The notes under the pieces: model-generated | Databases searched by the model: none | What the model was told of the DNA's origin: nothing | The model's input: only the letters and a program-made list of their open reading frames with translations | Part shown: positions 34,424 through 43,075 of the stretch, in pieces | Layout: each line of letters opens with the position of its first letter | How positions within the stretch are numbered: position 1 is the first letter of the stretch | Translations under genes and position numbers: made by a program | Origin: Streptomyces noursei ATCC 11455 | GTDB lineage: Bacteria; Actinomycetota; Actinomycetes; Streptomycetales; Streptomycetaceae | Direction: 5' to 3' | Assembly (NCBI RefSeq): GCF_001704275.1 | Contig: NZ_CP011533.1 | Coordinates: 1,364,001 to 1,428,000 of the forward strand | Length of the DNA: 64,000 nucleotides

Positions 34424-35293
34424 ATGACCGCGGCCTTCGCCCTGGCCACCTGCTTCCTCTGGGGGCTCGCCGACTTCGGCGGCGGATTGCTCACCCGGCG
34501 CCTGCCCGCCCTGACCGTCGTGGTGGTCTCGCAGACGCTGGCCGCCCTGGTGCTGGGCGGCATCGTGCTGGCCACCGGCGGCTGGCGGGAGGCCGGTCCG
34601 CAACTGTGGTTCGCCGTCGGGGCCGGCGTCGTCGGCCCGGCCGCGATGCTCTGCTTCTACCGCGCACTCGCCCTCGGCCCGATGGGCGTGGTCTCCCCGC
34701 TCGGCTCGGTCGGCACCGTCCTGGTCCCGCTCGGCGTCGGCATCGTCGCGGGCGAACGGCCGGGACTCCTCCAGGCCGCGGGCATCGTCGTCGCGGTGAT
34801 CGGCGTCCTGCTGGCCGGCGGGCCCCGACTCGGCGGCACGTCCGTGGCCCGACGGACGATCGCGCTCACCCTGTTCTCCGCGCTCGGCTTCGGCGCGGTG
34901 ATGGCACTGATCGCCGAGGCGTCCACGACCGTGACCGGGCTCTTCCTCGCCCTGTTCGTCCAGCGGGTGTGCAATGTGGCGGTCGGCGGCGCGGCCCTGT
35001 TCGCCGCGGTCCGGCGCGGCGTCCCGGCACTGCCCGAGGGCGGACTGCCCGCCCTGCGCGGGGCGCTCCCCGCCCTCGCCTTCATCGGCATCGCCGACGT
35101 CGCCGCCAACGGCACCTACGCCATAGCCGCCCAGCACGGCCCGGTCACCATGGCGGCGGTACTGGCCTCCTTGTACCCGGTCGTCACCACCCTGGCCGCC
35201 CTCGGCGTCCTCAAGGAACGGATGCGCGCCGTCCAGACCGCCGGGGCCTCCCTCGCCCTGGTCGGCTCGGTCCTGCTGGCGACCCACGGCTGA
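34424..35293 (+). CDS. EamA/DMT family transporter
   Basis: 289 residues from the ATG at 34424. Ten hydrophobic helices form two EamA repeats; the second-repeat signature appears near AAQHGPVTMAAVLASLYPVV, TTLAALGVLKERM and the closing ALVGSVLLATHG. Such permeases export metabolites or amino acids. Divergent from the XRE-cupin regulator, its probable controller. Confidence 0.88.
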   Translation: MTAAFALATCFLWGLADFGGGLLTRRLPALTVVVVSQTLAALVLGGIVLATGGWREAGPQLWFAVGAGVVGPAAMLCFYRALALGPMGVVSPLGSVGTVLVPLGVGIVAGERPGLLQAAGIVVAVIGVLLAGGPRLGGTSVARRTIALTLFSALGFGAVMALIAEASTTVTGLFLALFVQRVCNVAVGGAALFAAVRRGVPALPEGGLPALRGALPALAFIGIADVAANGTYAIAAQHGPVTMAAVLASLYPVVTTLAALGVLKERMRAVQTAGASLALVGSVLLATHG

Positions 35294-35387
35294 CGAAGAA
35301 CACCCGGACAACCGCACGGACATCAACCCCACGAGCCCCCCCCCGCAAGACCCCACAAGACGCCACGAGAGGCAGACGCCAGGCGAT

Positions 35388-36167
35388 CTACGGCAGGCGG
35401 AGATGTGACGACAGGCCCTGGCTCTCCGCCTTCTCCCACTCCCCCAGCGCCACGAGTTGCTCCGGTGTGACGCCCTCTGGGATCGGCACCGGCGCCGGCG
35501 TCCGCAGCGGCGGCTGCCAGCCCGCGCCCGGCTCCCAGCGGCGGACGATCCTGGCGGGCGCCCCGGCCACCACCGCGTGGTCGGGGACCTCGCCCCGGAC
35601 CACCGACCCGGCCGCGACCACCACGTTCCGCCCCAGCCGCGCCCCGGGGAGAATGACCGCGCCGGTGCCGATCCAGCCGCCCGGCCCGATGGCGACCGGC
35701 TCGCTGCGCGGCCACTGCTTGCCGACCGGCGTCTCGGGGTCGTCGTAACTGTGGTTGGTGGTGGTGACGTAGACGCCGGGGCCGAAGAAGCAGTCGTCGC
35801 CGATGGTCAACCGGACGTCCGCGATCACATGGCTGCCGCGGCCCAACACCACGCCGTTGCCCAACGTCAGGATCGGGTCCGCGCCCAGATCCAGATCGGG
35901 CATCATGCCCGCGGTGAGCGTGACGTCCTGGCCGACGATGCAGTACGCGCCGAGCTCGATCCACGGGTCGCCGAAGATCGTGCCCTGCGGGAACGCCAGC
36001 CGGGTGCCGGTGCCGATCCGGCGGAAGCGGTACGGGCCGGGGCGCTCGGCCGTGACGGCCCCGGTCTCCCGCACCCAACGCGCCCCGCGGTGAACGGCAC
36101 GGGACACCGCCCGGCGCCGCCAGGCCGTCAGGGACGAGAACACGTTCTGGTTTATCGGCACCCGCAC
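35388..36167 (-). CDS. Left-handed beta-helix acyltransferase
   Basis: About 259 residues from the GTG at 36167; a GTG at 36191 is the alternative. Hexapeptide repeats run from about residue 60 to 205 (TIGDDCFFGPGVYVTTTNHS, IGTGAVILPGARLGRNVVVA, AVVAGAPARIVRRW), the signature of acetyltransferases of the maltose/galactoside type. NHSYDDP probably carries the catalytic His. The acceptor is unknown. Divergent from the gamma carbonic anhydrase-like gene, another beta-helix protein. Confidence 0.85.
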   Translation of the reverse strand: MRVPINQNVFSSLTAWRRRAVSRAVHRGARWVRETGAVTAERPGPYRFRRIGTGTRLAFPQGTIFGDPWIELGAYCIVGQDVTLTAGMMPDLDLGADPILTLGNGVVLGRGSHVIADVRLTIGDDCFFGPGVYVTTTNHSYDDPETPVGKQWPRSEPVAIGPGGWIGTGAVILPGARLGRNVVVAAGSVVRGEVPDHAVVAGAPARIVRRWEPGAGWQPPLRTPAPVPIPEGVTPEQLVALGEWEKAESQGLSSHLRLP

Positions 36168-36305
36168 ACCGTACTCAGCGCGCCCGGCCACCGACCGCGC
36201 GCCGGGCTGTGATCTTCACCCCACCCGTCGCCGCCCCGTCCACCCGGCGGCCGGTTCGTCTACGGTGCTGGTGGCGCGGCACTCAACCGGCGAGGAGATG
36301 CGCAG

Positions 36306-36884
36306 ATGGCAGAACGGGCAGTGATCGCGGCAGTGGGCGGCGAGGCGCCGAGCATCGACCCCGGGGCGTACACCGCGCCCACGTCCGTCGTCGTCGGCGA
36401 CGTCACCCTGGCCGCTGGCGCCGGCGTCTGGTACCACGCGGTGCTGCGCGCCGACTGCGGCCCCATCGTCCTGGGCGCCGACAGCAACATCCAGGACAAC
36501 TGCACGGTGCACGTGGACCCGGGCTTCCCGGTGACGGTCGGCGAGCGGGTCTCGGTCGGCCACAACGCCGTGCTGCACGGCTGCACCGTCGAGGACGACG
36601 TGCTGGTGGGCATGGGCGCCACGGTGCTGAACGGGGCGCACATCGGCGCGGGTTCGCTGATCGCGGCCCAGGCGCTGGTCCCGCAAGGGATGCGGGTGCC
36701 GCCGGGCTCGCTGGTAGCCGGCGTGCCGGCCAAGGTCAAGCGCGAACTGACCGCGGAGGAGCGGGAGTCCATCAAGCTGAACGCCGCGATGTACCTGGAG
36801 CTGGCCGCCCGCCACCGCGCGGCGGTCCCGGTCGCCGCGGACGGTGCCGATGCCGATGCCGATGCCGGGAAGTCGACGGCCTGA
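36306..36884 (+). CDS. Gamma carbonic anhydrase family protein
   Basis: 192 residues from the ATG at 36306. A left-handed beta helix with SNIQDNCTVHVDPG, VSVGHNAVLHGCTVEDD and VGMGATVLNGAHIG contains the three zinc-ligand histidines expected for gamma-class carbonic anhydrases (one in the first, two in the second segment). A C-terminal helix packs outside. The short acidic Asp-Ala repeat near the C-terminus comes from a GATGCC tandem run around 36846-36866. CO2 hydration activity is likely but many homologues are inactive. Confidence 0.88.
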   Translation: MAERAVIAAVGGEAPSIDPGAYTAPTSVVVGDVTLAAGAGVWYHAVLRADCGPIVLGADSNIQDNCTVHVDPGFPVTVGERVSVGHNAVLHGCTVEDDVLVGMGATVLNGAHIGAGSLIAAQALVPQGMRVPPGSLVAGVPAKVKRELTAEERESIKLNAAMYLELAARHRAAVPVAADGADADADAGKSTA

Positions 36885-36901
36885 CGGGCCCGGATGTCCG
36901 A

Positions 36902-36926
36902 GGTGCGGCCTGGTCAGGGCCGCACC
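36902..36926. terminator. Hairpin between convergent genes
   Basis: GGTGCGGCC (36902-36910) pairs perfectly with GGCCGCACC (36918-36926) around a 7-base loop, between the carbonic anhydrase-like stop and the enoyl-CoA hydratase stop. Confidence 0.7.
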
Positions 36927-36957
36927 GACGGGTCCACCTCCCCGTTTCGGGCGGGGT

Positions 36958-37722
36958 TCAGCCCTGCCGGGCCTGCTGGCCGAGGCTCAGCGCGGAGGAG
37001 AGCAGCTCCGCGTCGAAGAGCGTGGCGTCCGCGAGGCGGTGGGCGTTCCCGTAGGCGTTCATCATGACCTTGGCGGTGCGCAGCGCCGAGGGCGACCGGC
37101 GGACCAGCGGCCTGGTCCAGCGGGCGACGGCCGCGTCCAGCTCGTCCTCGGGGACGACGGTGTGCAGGATGGAGAGTTCCCGGGCGGTCGCGGCGTCGAA
37201 GTTGCTCGCGGTGAGGATCAGTTCGCGGACCCTGGCGGCGCCCACCTCGTTCAGCAGCCGCGGCATGATGCCGCCCCAGGCCGGCGGTACTCCGAGGCCG
37301 AGTTCCGGCAGTCGGAAGCGGCAGGTGTCGGCGCCCGCCCGCAGGTCGCAGAAGATCGCCAGGCCCACGCCGGCTCCGACCACTCCGCCGTGGAGGCGGG
37401 CGATGGTCACCACGTCGGTGGTCGCCAGCGCGTCGCACACCCGGCGGGCCTTGTTGCCGAGCGCGCGCAGCGCCAGACCGCCGCTGTCCTCCGCGAGCAG
37501 TTCCGGGAACTCGCTGCGGTCGCCGCCCAGACAGAAGTCGTCGCCCTCACCGGAGAGGATCAGCACCCGTATGTCGGTCTCGTCGTCCAACGCGCCGAGC
37601 ACGGTGAGGAGTTCGTCGAGGATCAGCCCGGAGACGGCGTTGCCGGTCTCGGGGCTGTTGAGTCTGACCCGGAGCACGGGTCCCTCGTGCGTCACGAGGA
37701 GGGTCTTGAAGTCGTGCATCAT
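36958..37722 (-). CDS. Enoyl-CoA hydratase/isomerase family protein
   Basis: 254 residues from the ATG at 37722, with AAGGA upstream; a second ATG follows directly. Crotonase features: RVRLNSPETGNAVSG, the oxyanion segments DDFCLGGDRSEF and ARLHGGVVGAGVGLAIFCDL, and the helical C-terminus. The canonical catalytic glutamates are not obvious, so the exact reaction is open. It is co-directional with the conservon and its two P450 genes, 49 bp downstream, and probably the last gene of that unit. Confidence 0.85.
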   Translation of the reverse strand: MMHDFKTLLVTHEGPVLRVRLNSPETGNAVSGLILDELLTVLGALDDETDIRVLILSGEGDDFCLGGDRSEFPELLAEDSGGLALRALGNKARRVCDALATTDVVTIARLHGGVVGAGVGLAIFCDLRAGADTCRFRLPELGLGVPPAWGGIMPRLLNEVGAARVRELILTASNFDAATARELSILHTVVPEDELDAAVARWTRPLVRRSPSALRTAKVMMNAYGNAHRLADATLFDAELLSSALSLGQQARQG

Positions 37723-37771
37723 GGTTGTTCCTTGTTCGTTGAGCCACACTGCCTGCGGGGGATGCCCTCGA

Positions 37772-39031
37772 TCAGGCACGGACGACCGGGAGTTCCATCA
37801 GTCGGCGGAAGGCCACCCGCGGCGCCCAGGTGGGGGTGCCGGCGACCCGCAGCCCCTGGCCGGGCAGGCGCCGCAGCAGCGAAGAGAGGACGCAGTCGGC
37901 CTCCATACGGGCCAGCGCGTTGCCGAGGCAGTAGTGGATGCCACCGCCGAAGCTCAGGTGCGGCGCCTTGCGCCGGATGTCGAAGACCTCGGGAGCGGCG
38001 TACTGCTCCGGGTCGTGGTGTGCGGCTCCCACCATGAGTTGCACCATCTCGCCCCTGCGGACGGGCACTCCGGCGAGCTCGGTGTCCTCCGGGGCGATCC
38101 GGCTGATCATGTGGATCGGGGCGTCGTAGCGCAGCGTCTCGTCGATCGCACCCGGTATGTGCTCGGGGTTGACGCGCAACCAGTCCAGCTGCCGGGGGTG
38201 CTCCAGGAGGAGCCACGCCAGGCTCGTCAGCAGGTGCGAGGTGGTCTCCAGCGCCGCCAGGACCATGAAGAGCGCCAGGGCGTAGACGACCTCGTCGGCG
38301 GCGTCCTGGTCGGCCTCGAACTCGTCCCACATCCGGATCCAGGACGACACCGGATCGTCTCCCGCGGATTTTCGGCGTTCTCGTATCAGACCGGTGAAGT
38401 ACTCACGCAAACTCCGGGTGGCCGCATCGGAAATGGCGAGCTGACTGGGCGAGGGAAAGAGTTCCTGAGTGTGCACCTGGTCGTGCGTGAGCGTACGGAG
38501 CAGCGGGAAATCCGCGGAAGGCAGCCCCAGCCATTCACCGACGGTGATAATCGGCAGTTCGTCGCCGACCATCGCGCAGAAATCGGCGGTACCGCCGCGG
38601 AGTTCCTCGAAGAAATTGTCGAGCAGCCGGTCCGCGTTCTTTCCGACCGACTTCTGCATGTGCTGCAGCGAGGTGCGGTCGAAGACATTTCCCAACGGCC
38701 GCCGCATCCGCGTGTGATGCGGCGGGTTGAGCATCGGCATCGTGGCACCCATCTGCCGCGAAGCGGGCGCGTGCCACCGTGCCGCATCGACCTGAGCGGC
38801 CCGCCAGCCACTGTCCGGGACGCGCCAGTCCCGGCTCCGCAACACCTGGTGGCAGAGCCGGTACGAGGTCGCCAAGTGCCCGCCCCACGGCGCCGGAACC
38901 ATTTCTCCCATGGCCCGGAGTTGCGTGTAGAACGGCAACGGATTCGCTTGCCCTCGTGCCGAACGCAGTCGAGAGAAAAGCGCAACCACACTGCGTCGGT
39001 CGACGGAGGTGGTAGCCAGGGCGGGCTCCAC
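37772..39031 (-). CDS. Cytochrome P450 (CYP154-like, conservon associated)
   Basis: 419 residues from the GTG at 39031, chosen because AAAGGGAG lies six bases upstream; the frame extends to 39079 without a ribosome site. All canonical motifs are present: I-helix AALETT (259-264), ExxR as ETLR (298-301) and the haem loop FGGGIHYCLG with ligand Cys368. It follows the CYP157-like gene by about 100 bp, the arrangement seen for CYP157/CYP154 pairs at streptomycete conservons. The substrate is unknown. It needs ferredoxin partners that are not encoded here. Confidence 0.88.
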   Translation of the reverse strand: MEPALATTSVDRRSVVALFSRLRSARGQANPLPFYTQLRAMGEMVPAPWGGHLATSYRLCHQVLRSRDWRVPDSGWRAAQVDAARWHAPASRQMGATMPMLNPPHHTRMRRPLGNVFDRTSLQHMQKSVGKNADRLLDNFFEELRGGTADFCAMVGDELPIITVGEWLGLPSADFPLLRTLTHDQVHTQELFPSPSQLAISDAATRSLREYFTGLIRERRKSAGDDPVSSWIRMWDEFEADQDAADEVVYALALFMVLAALETTSHLLTSLAWLLLEHPRQLDWLRVNPEHIPGAIDETLRYDAPIHMISRIAPEDTELAGVPVRRGEMVQLMVGAAHHDPEQYAAPEVFDIRRKAPHLSFGGGIHYCLGNALARMEADCVLSSLLRRLPGQGLRVAGTPTWAPRVAFRRLMELPVVRA

Positions 39032-39133
39032 GGGCGACTCCCTTTCCAGAAGATCACACAGTAATCGCCAGCGCTGCATACCCCTCCGCGTGAACGTTTA
39101 TGCGAGGATTGAACATCTACGCTGTCGCAAAGC

Positions 39134-40498
39134 TCACACCTTCCACCAGTTCAGGAATCCACTCCACCAACCGTTCCTCCTGCGCTTGCCCTGCTCCTGA
39201 GCGGACCCGTCGGGCTGCGCGGCCTGCTGTGCGGGATGGGCCGCGGAGGAACGCCGGTCCGCCCGTATCGGGGTGAACCGGGCGGGCAGTGCATTGAGCG
39301 CGCGGTGGAACGGACCCGGCCGCCAGGTCAGCGTCTCCTGCGGAACGCCCAACTCGATGTCGGGCAGGGTGTTCAGCAGCTTCTCGATCGCCCGGATGGA
39401 GATCAGCAGCGCGGGGTCCTTGGCCGGGCAGGCGTGCGGCCCGGCACCCCACGCGAGGTGGGCCCGCTTGCTGAAGGTCTGCCGGCTGGCCGACAGGGTC
39501 GGGTCGGCGTTGGCCGCCGCGAAGCTGATGAGCACCGGCGACCCGGCCGGCAGCCTGCTCCCGGAGACCTCCACGTCGCGGGTCGGGTAGTGCGCGGCGT
39601 AGTTGGCGATGGGCGGGCTGTTCCAGAGCACCTCGTTGATGGCGTCCTCGACCAGCACGCCCCCACCGTGCTGGCCGTCGGCGAACTGCTCCTCGGACAG
39701 CAGCTGCAGCAGCGAGCTGCCGATGATGTTCTGCACCGGTTCGGTGCCCGCCCCGATGAGCAGCGCCAGCTGATGGACCATCTCCTCGTCCGTCAGCTTG
39801 GCGGGGTGCTGCATCATCCAGGACGTCATGTCCTCGTCCGGCAGCGCCCGCTTCAGCGCGACCAGCTCGAACAGCGCCCCGGCCATCTCCTCGTTGGCCC
39901 GCTCCACGTCGATACCGTCGAACAGGCTGGAGATCGCGACGATCAGCCGGTCGCCGAGCTCCGCGGGGCAACCGAACAGGTCGTTGAAGACCAGCAGCGG
40001 CACGACCTGCGCGAAGTCGCCGATGAGATCGGCCTTGCCGCGGATGCTGAACTGGTCGACGAGGTACGCCGCGACCCGGTCGACGTGCCGGGCGACCCGG
40101 TGCATATCGACCTTGGCGAGGCTGTCCGTGACCACCTGACGCAGCCGCAGATGCGTGGCCCCGTCCGAGAACATGCTGTTCGGCCGGTACATCATCATCG
40201 GCAGCACGCGGCTGTCCAGGGGCACCCGGCCCTCGTTGAGCGCGCGCCAGCGGCGCGGGTCACGGGCGAAGGTGTCCGGGTTCTGCAGGATCTGCAGCGC
40301 GGTGGCGTAGTCCGTGACGAGTTCCGCCTCGACGCCGGGGGCCAGTTCGACCGGGGCGGTCGAACCGTACTGTCGCAGCCGTGTGTAGACCGCGTGCGGG
40401 GCGGCGGCGAATTCCGGGCCGTGCAGGGACGTGCTCATGCCATCCGCATGCGCTGGGCAACCTGGCGGTGGAGTCTGGAATTCCGGTTGAGATTGCAT
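39134..40498 (-). CDS. Cytochrome P450 lacking the ExxR arginine (CYP157-like)
   Basis: 454 residues from the ATG at 40498, with AGGAG seven bases upstream overlapping the cvnD stop region. The haem loop is AWGAGPHACPAK, with Cys357 followed by Pro-Ala instead of the usual x-Gly. The ExxR motif reads EVLW (289-292): the arginine is replaced by tryptophan (codon at 39623-39625). The I-helix has AGTEP (250-254), without the usual threonine. CYP157 enzymes of streptomycetes are known to deviate at ExxR, so the change is probably a family trait. It is directly downstream of cvnD. Confidence 0.87.
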   Translation of the reverse strand: MQSQPEFQTPPPGCPAHADGMSTSLHGPEFAAAPHAVYTRLRQYGSTAPVELAPGVEAELVTDYATALQILQNPDTFARDPRRWRALNEGRVPLDSRVLPMMMYRPNSMFSDGATHLRLRQVVTDSLAKVDMHRVARHVDRVAAYLVDQFSIRGKADLIGDFAQVVPLLVFNDLFGCPAELGDRLIVAISSLFDGIDVERANEEMAGALFELVALKRALPDEDMTSWMMQHPAKLTDEEMVHQLALLIGAGTEPVQNIIGSSLLQLLSEEQFADGQHGGGVLVEDAINEVLWNSPPIANYAAHYPTRDVEVSGSRLPAGSPVLISFAAANADPTLSASRQTFSKRAHLAWGAGPHACPAKDPALLISIRAIEKLLNTLPDIELGVPQETLTWRPGPFHRALNALPARFTPIRADRRSSAAHPAQQAAQPDGSAQEQGKRRRNGWWSGFLNWWKV

Positions 40499-40508
40499 CA
40501 ATGCACTC

Positions 40509-41099
40509 CTAGTTGAGGCGGGACTGGAGATAGCGGACCAGCGTGATCAGAGAATCCGCCGACGATTTCTGGTCACGCGCATCGCAATGGACGACCGGCG
40601 TCTCCGGGAGCAGATCGAGCGCCTCCCGGATCTCGTCGAACGAATGCTCCGGAGTCCCGTCGAAACGGTTCACCGCGATCGCATACGGGATGCCGTAGTG
40701 TTCCACCAGGTCCATGACAGGGAAGGACTCCTCAAGTCGCTGCGGGTCGACCAGGATCAGCGCCCCGAGCGCCCCGCGCGTCATGTCCTCCCACACCTGA
40801 ACGAAACGCTGCTGACCGGGAGTTCCGAACAGGTACAGGACCAGTCGTTCACTCAGCGTCAGCCGGCCGAAGTCCATCGCGACGGTCGTCGTGGTCTTCT
40901 CCGGCACCGCCCTCAGGTCGTCGATGCCCGCGCTGGCCTGCGTCATGACCTCTTCGGTGCGCAGCGGCGGGATCTCCGACAGGGTTCCGATGAACGTGGT
41001 CTTGCCCACCGCGAAGTGCCCGACGACGAGGATCTTGGCCGCGGTCTGCACCGAGTTCCGCAGGTACACCCCGTCATCCAAAGCGAGCCTGGAGCCCAT
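40509..41099 (-). CDS. cvnD: Conservon GTPase CvnD
   Basis: 196 residues from the ATG at 41099. G motifs: GHFAVGKTT (G1, residues about 27-35), LFGTPGQQRF (G3, the usual form in this family) and NRFD (G4). It belongs to the MglA-like small GTPases that work with CvnA-C as a membrane-associated signalling complex reminiscent of eukaryotic G-protein systems. It overlaps cvnC by 26 bases, so translation is coupled. Confidence 0.93.
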   Translation of the reverse strand: MGSRLALDDGVYLRNSVQTAAKILVVGHFAVGKTTFIGTLSEIPPLRTEEVMTQASAGIDDLRAVPEKTTTTVAMDFGRLTLSERLVLYLFGTPGQQRFVQVWEDMTRGALGALILVDPQRLEESFPVMDLVEHYGIPYAIAVNRFDGTPEHSFDEIREALDLLPETPVVHCDARDQKSSADSLITLVRYLQSRLN

Positions 41100-41454
41100 T
41101 CAGCACCTCCTCCAGGATTTGCCGTTCGACAAGCTGAGCGCTGGGGATGGGCGCGCGCACATAGAGATGGCCCTCCTCCGTGAGATCGGACACCAGAATT
41201 TTGACGACGCCCACCGGAAGCCCGGTGTGCCCGGCTATCTCGGCGATCGACAGAAAACCCCCGGCACACAGCTCCAACAGGCGCTGCTTCTCCGGGTCGA
41301 GCGGCTTGGTCCGGGGTGGTTCCTGAGCGACGGTGACCAGTGTCAGCAGCGAGAAGGCGCTGTCGTCGACAAGGTCCCGGCCGTTGGTGATGACGTACGG
41401 CCGTACTAATTCCGCTGCCTCGTGTACCAGCTCCGGCTCGTCATCGGTCGTCAT
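41074..41454 (-). CDS. cvnC: Conservon protein CvnC (DUF742), with a TTA codon
   Basis: 126 residues from the ATG at 41454. DUF742 domain with a winged-helix-like core (CAGGFLSIAEIAGHTGLPVG, then VKILVSDLTEEGHLYVRAP). Leu16 is encoded by TTA (bases 41409-41407 on the minus strand), the rare codon that needs the developmentally controlled bldA tRNA in streptomycetes. This would delay CvnC, and through coupling perhaps CvnD, until late growth. It overlaps cvnB by four bases and cvnD by 26. Confidence 0.93.
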   Translation of the reverse strand: MTTDDEPELVHEAAELVRPYVITNGRDLVDDSAFSLLTLVTVAQEPPRTKPLDPEKQRLLELCAGGFLSIAEIAGHTGLPVGVVKILVSDLTEEGHLYVRAPIPSAQLVERQILEEVLNGLQARFG

Positions 41455-41864
41455 GGTTGGATATCGGCCCTCTCACGCGGAGGACTGGTCAGTGCCTTGC
41501 CGAGCTGGCCGACCAGTTGCTGCATCCGGAACGAGATCTCCCCCATGTCGACGTCGGGCGACGCCGACACCGCGAGATAGGCACCCTCACCGGCCGAGAT
41601 GAGGAAGACCCAGCCGTGGTCGAATTCCACCAGCGTCTGCCGCCACTGCGGGCGTACCGCGGGACCGGTGCTGTTGCAGAAATCAGCGACCGTTCGGCTC
41701 AGCGACTGCATGCCACTCATCGCGGCGGCCACGGTATCGGCGTGGTCCCGGCCGACCTCCTTCGAACGGGCCATCAGCAGGCCGTCGGCGGAGACGAGGA
41801 TCGCATGCTGTGCTTCAGGCAATTCCAGCGCACTGTCAAGCATCCACGACAGATCGTAGTTCAC
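41451..41864 (-). CDS. cvnB: Conservon roadblock/LC7 protein CvnB
   Basis: 137 residues from the ATG at 41864. A single roadblock/LC7 (MglB-like) domain: HAILVSADGLLMARSKEVGR is the classic second strand-turn-strand, followed by AAMSGMQSLSRTVADF and GWVFLISAGEGAYLAVSAS. In conservons CvnB is thought to act on CvnD in the way MglB acts on MglA. It overlaps cvnA and cvnC by four bases each. Confidence 0.93.
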   Translation of the reverse strand: MNYDLSWMLDSALELPEAQHAILVSADGLLMARSKEVGRDHADTVAAAMSGMQSLSRTVADFCNSTGPAVRPQWRQTLVEFDHGWVFLISAGEGAYLAVSASPDVDMGEISFRMQQLVGQLGKALTSPPRERADIQP

Positions 41865-43075
41865 GGAACCTCATGCCCTTCACTGCTTGCTTGGGTGGAA
41901 CGACGGCCCGATTGCGTACCGCGCTGGAACGCGCCCATGGCGGACGCGGTCCGGGCGCTGTCGCGAGCCGGAGTGGGGGTGCTCTCGGCCGCCGGCGGCA
42001 CGATCGAAATCGCGCCGCGGCGACGGCGCTTCGGCAGTCCGCCGGCAGTCGTCTCGGACGCCGCCGGAGTGTCCGCTGCCGAGTCGCCGAAGCTCGGCGG
42101 CGGTGCCGGCGCGCGGTGCCGCCCCGGGAGCGGGGCACCCTGCTGACCAGGAGGATTCTCGGGCGGCAACGGGGTGGACGCGGCAGCCACGGCAGGAGCC
42201 TCCTCGGGTTCGTGCAGGGACGTGAGCAACTCGTCGGGGAGCAGGACGACCGCGCGCACACCGCCGTACGGCGAGGTGGAGTCGACCGAGACCGTGAAGC
42301 CGTAGCGGGCGGCGAGCACACCGATGACGGTGAAACCGAACTGCGGCGGGTTGCCGAGGCTGGAAACGCTGGCCGCATTGCCGCCGGAAAGCAGCTGGCC
42401 GGCCCGAGCCTTTTCCTCCTCGTTCATGCCGACACCGGCGTCGTCGACGACGATGCACACGCCCTTGGGTACCGGGCGGATGTTGATTTCGATCACCGTT
42501 TCCGGTGCGGAATAGCTGGTGGCGTTGTCCAGCAATTCAGCGAGGACCAGCGCCACCGGTTCGACGGCGCGGCTCACGATGGCGAAATTGCTCTGCGAGC
42601 GGATCTCGACGCGGGTGAAGTGACGAATACGTCCCTTTGCACTGCGGACTACGTCGTAGAGCGAGGCGTCATTACGGCGTCGACCGAGCCAACCGTCACA
42701 GAGCACGGCGATCGACTGAGCGCGCCGCGCGAACTGCGAGTTCATGTGGTCGATATCGAGCAGATCCTGGAGAATCCTATGCTCGCCGTATGTCTCCTGA
42801 AGCTTGGAGATCGTCAGCTGCTGCTCGCTCGCCAGACCCTGGAGGGTCCGCATGGCGGCCTTCAGAGTGTTCTTGGTGGCCTCTTCGGCGCGATCCTTGG
42901 CCTCCTCCACGGCCTCCGCGTAGTGCTCTTCCAGCTGAGCGTAGTGCTGCTTCAGATCAAGCTTTTCTTTTCTCAGCTCCGATATCTTTTTTCGGCCACG
43001 AATAATCGCGGTAGCGGCGACAGGGGTACCAGCGACCAATGCCCAAAGCGCTGGGTCCTGGAGATATTGCGTCAT
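41861..43075 (-). CDS. cvnA: Conservon sensor kinase-like protein CvnA (short form)
   Basis: 404 residues from the ATG at 43075; a GTG at 43102 is less likely. One hydrophobic helix near residues 8-26 anchors the protein; a coiled coil follows (about 30-90). The phosphoacceptor-like region is DIDHMNSQFARRAQSIAVL, and the HATPase_c domain has ELLDNATSYSAPE (N box) and DDAGVGM (G1). The C-terminal 120 residues are Pro/Ala/Ser-rich. Many CvnA proteins have a large extracytoplasmic sensor between two helices; that is absent here. First gene of the cvnABCD-P450-P450-hydratase unit. Confidence 0.9.
   Translation of the reverse strand: MTQYLQDPALWALVAGTPVAATAIIRGRKKISELRKEKLDLKQHYAQLEEHYAEAVEEAKDRAEEATKNTLKAAMRTLQGLASEQQLTISKLQETYGEHRILQDLLDIDHMNSQFARRAQSIAVLCDGWLGRRRNDASLYDVVRSAKGRIRHFTRVEIRSQSNFAIVSRAVEPVALVLAELLDNATSYSAPETVIEINIRPVPKGVCIVVDDAGVGMNEEEKARAGQLLSGGNAASVSSLGNPPQFGFTVIGVLAARYGFTVSVDSTSPYGGVRAVVLLPDELLTSLHEPEEAPAVAAASTPLPPENPPGQQGAPLPGRHRAPAPPPSFGDSAADTPAASETTAGGLPKRRRRGAISIVPPAAESTPTPARDSARTASAMGAFQRGTQSGRRSTQASSEGHEVP

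Noticed and set aside
40509..41099. FGTPGQ in place of the usual DxxG motif in CvnD considered as a defect
   Set aside because: This form is usual for the CvnD/MglA-like family, so it is not a loss-of-function sign.
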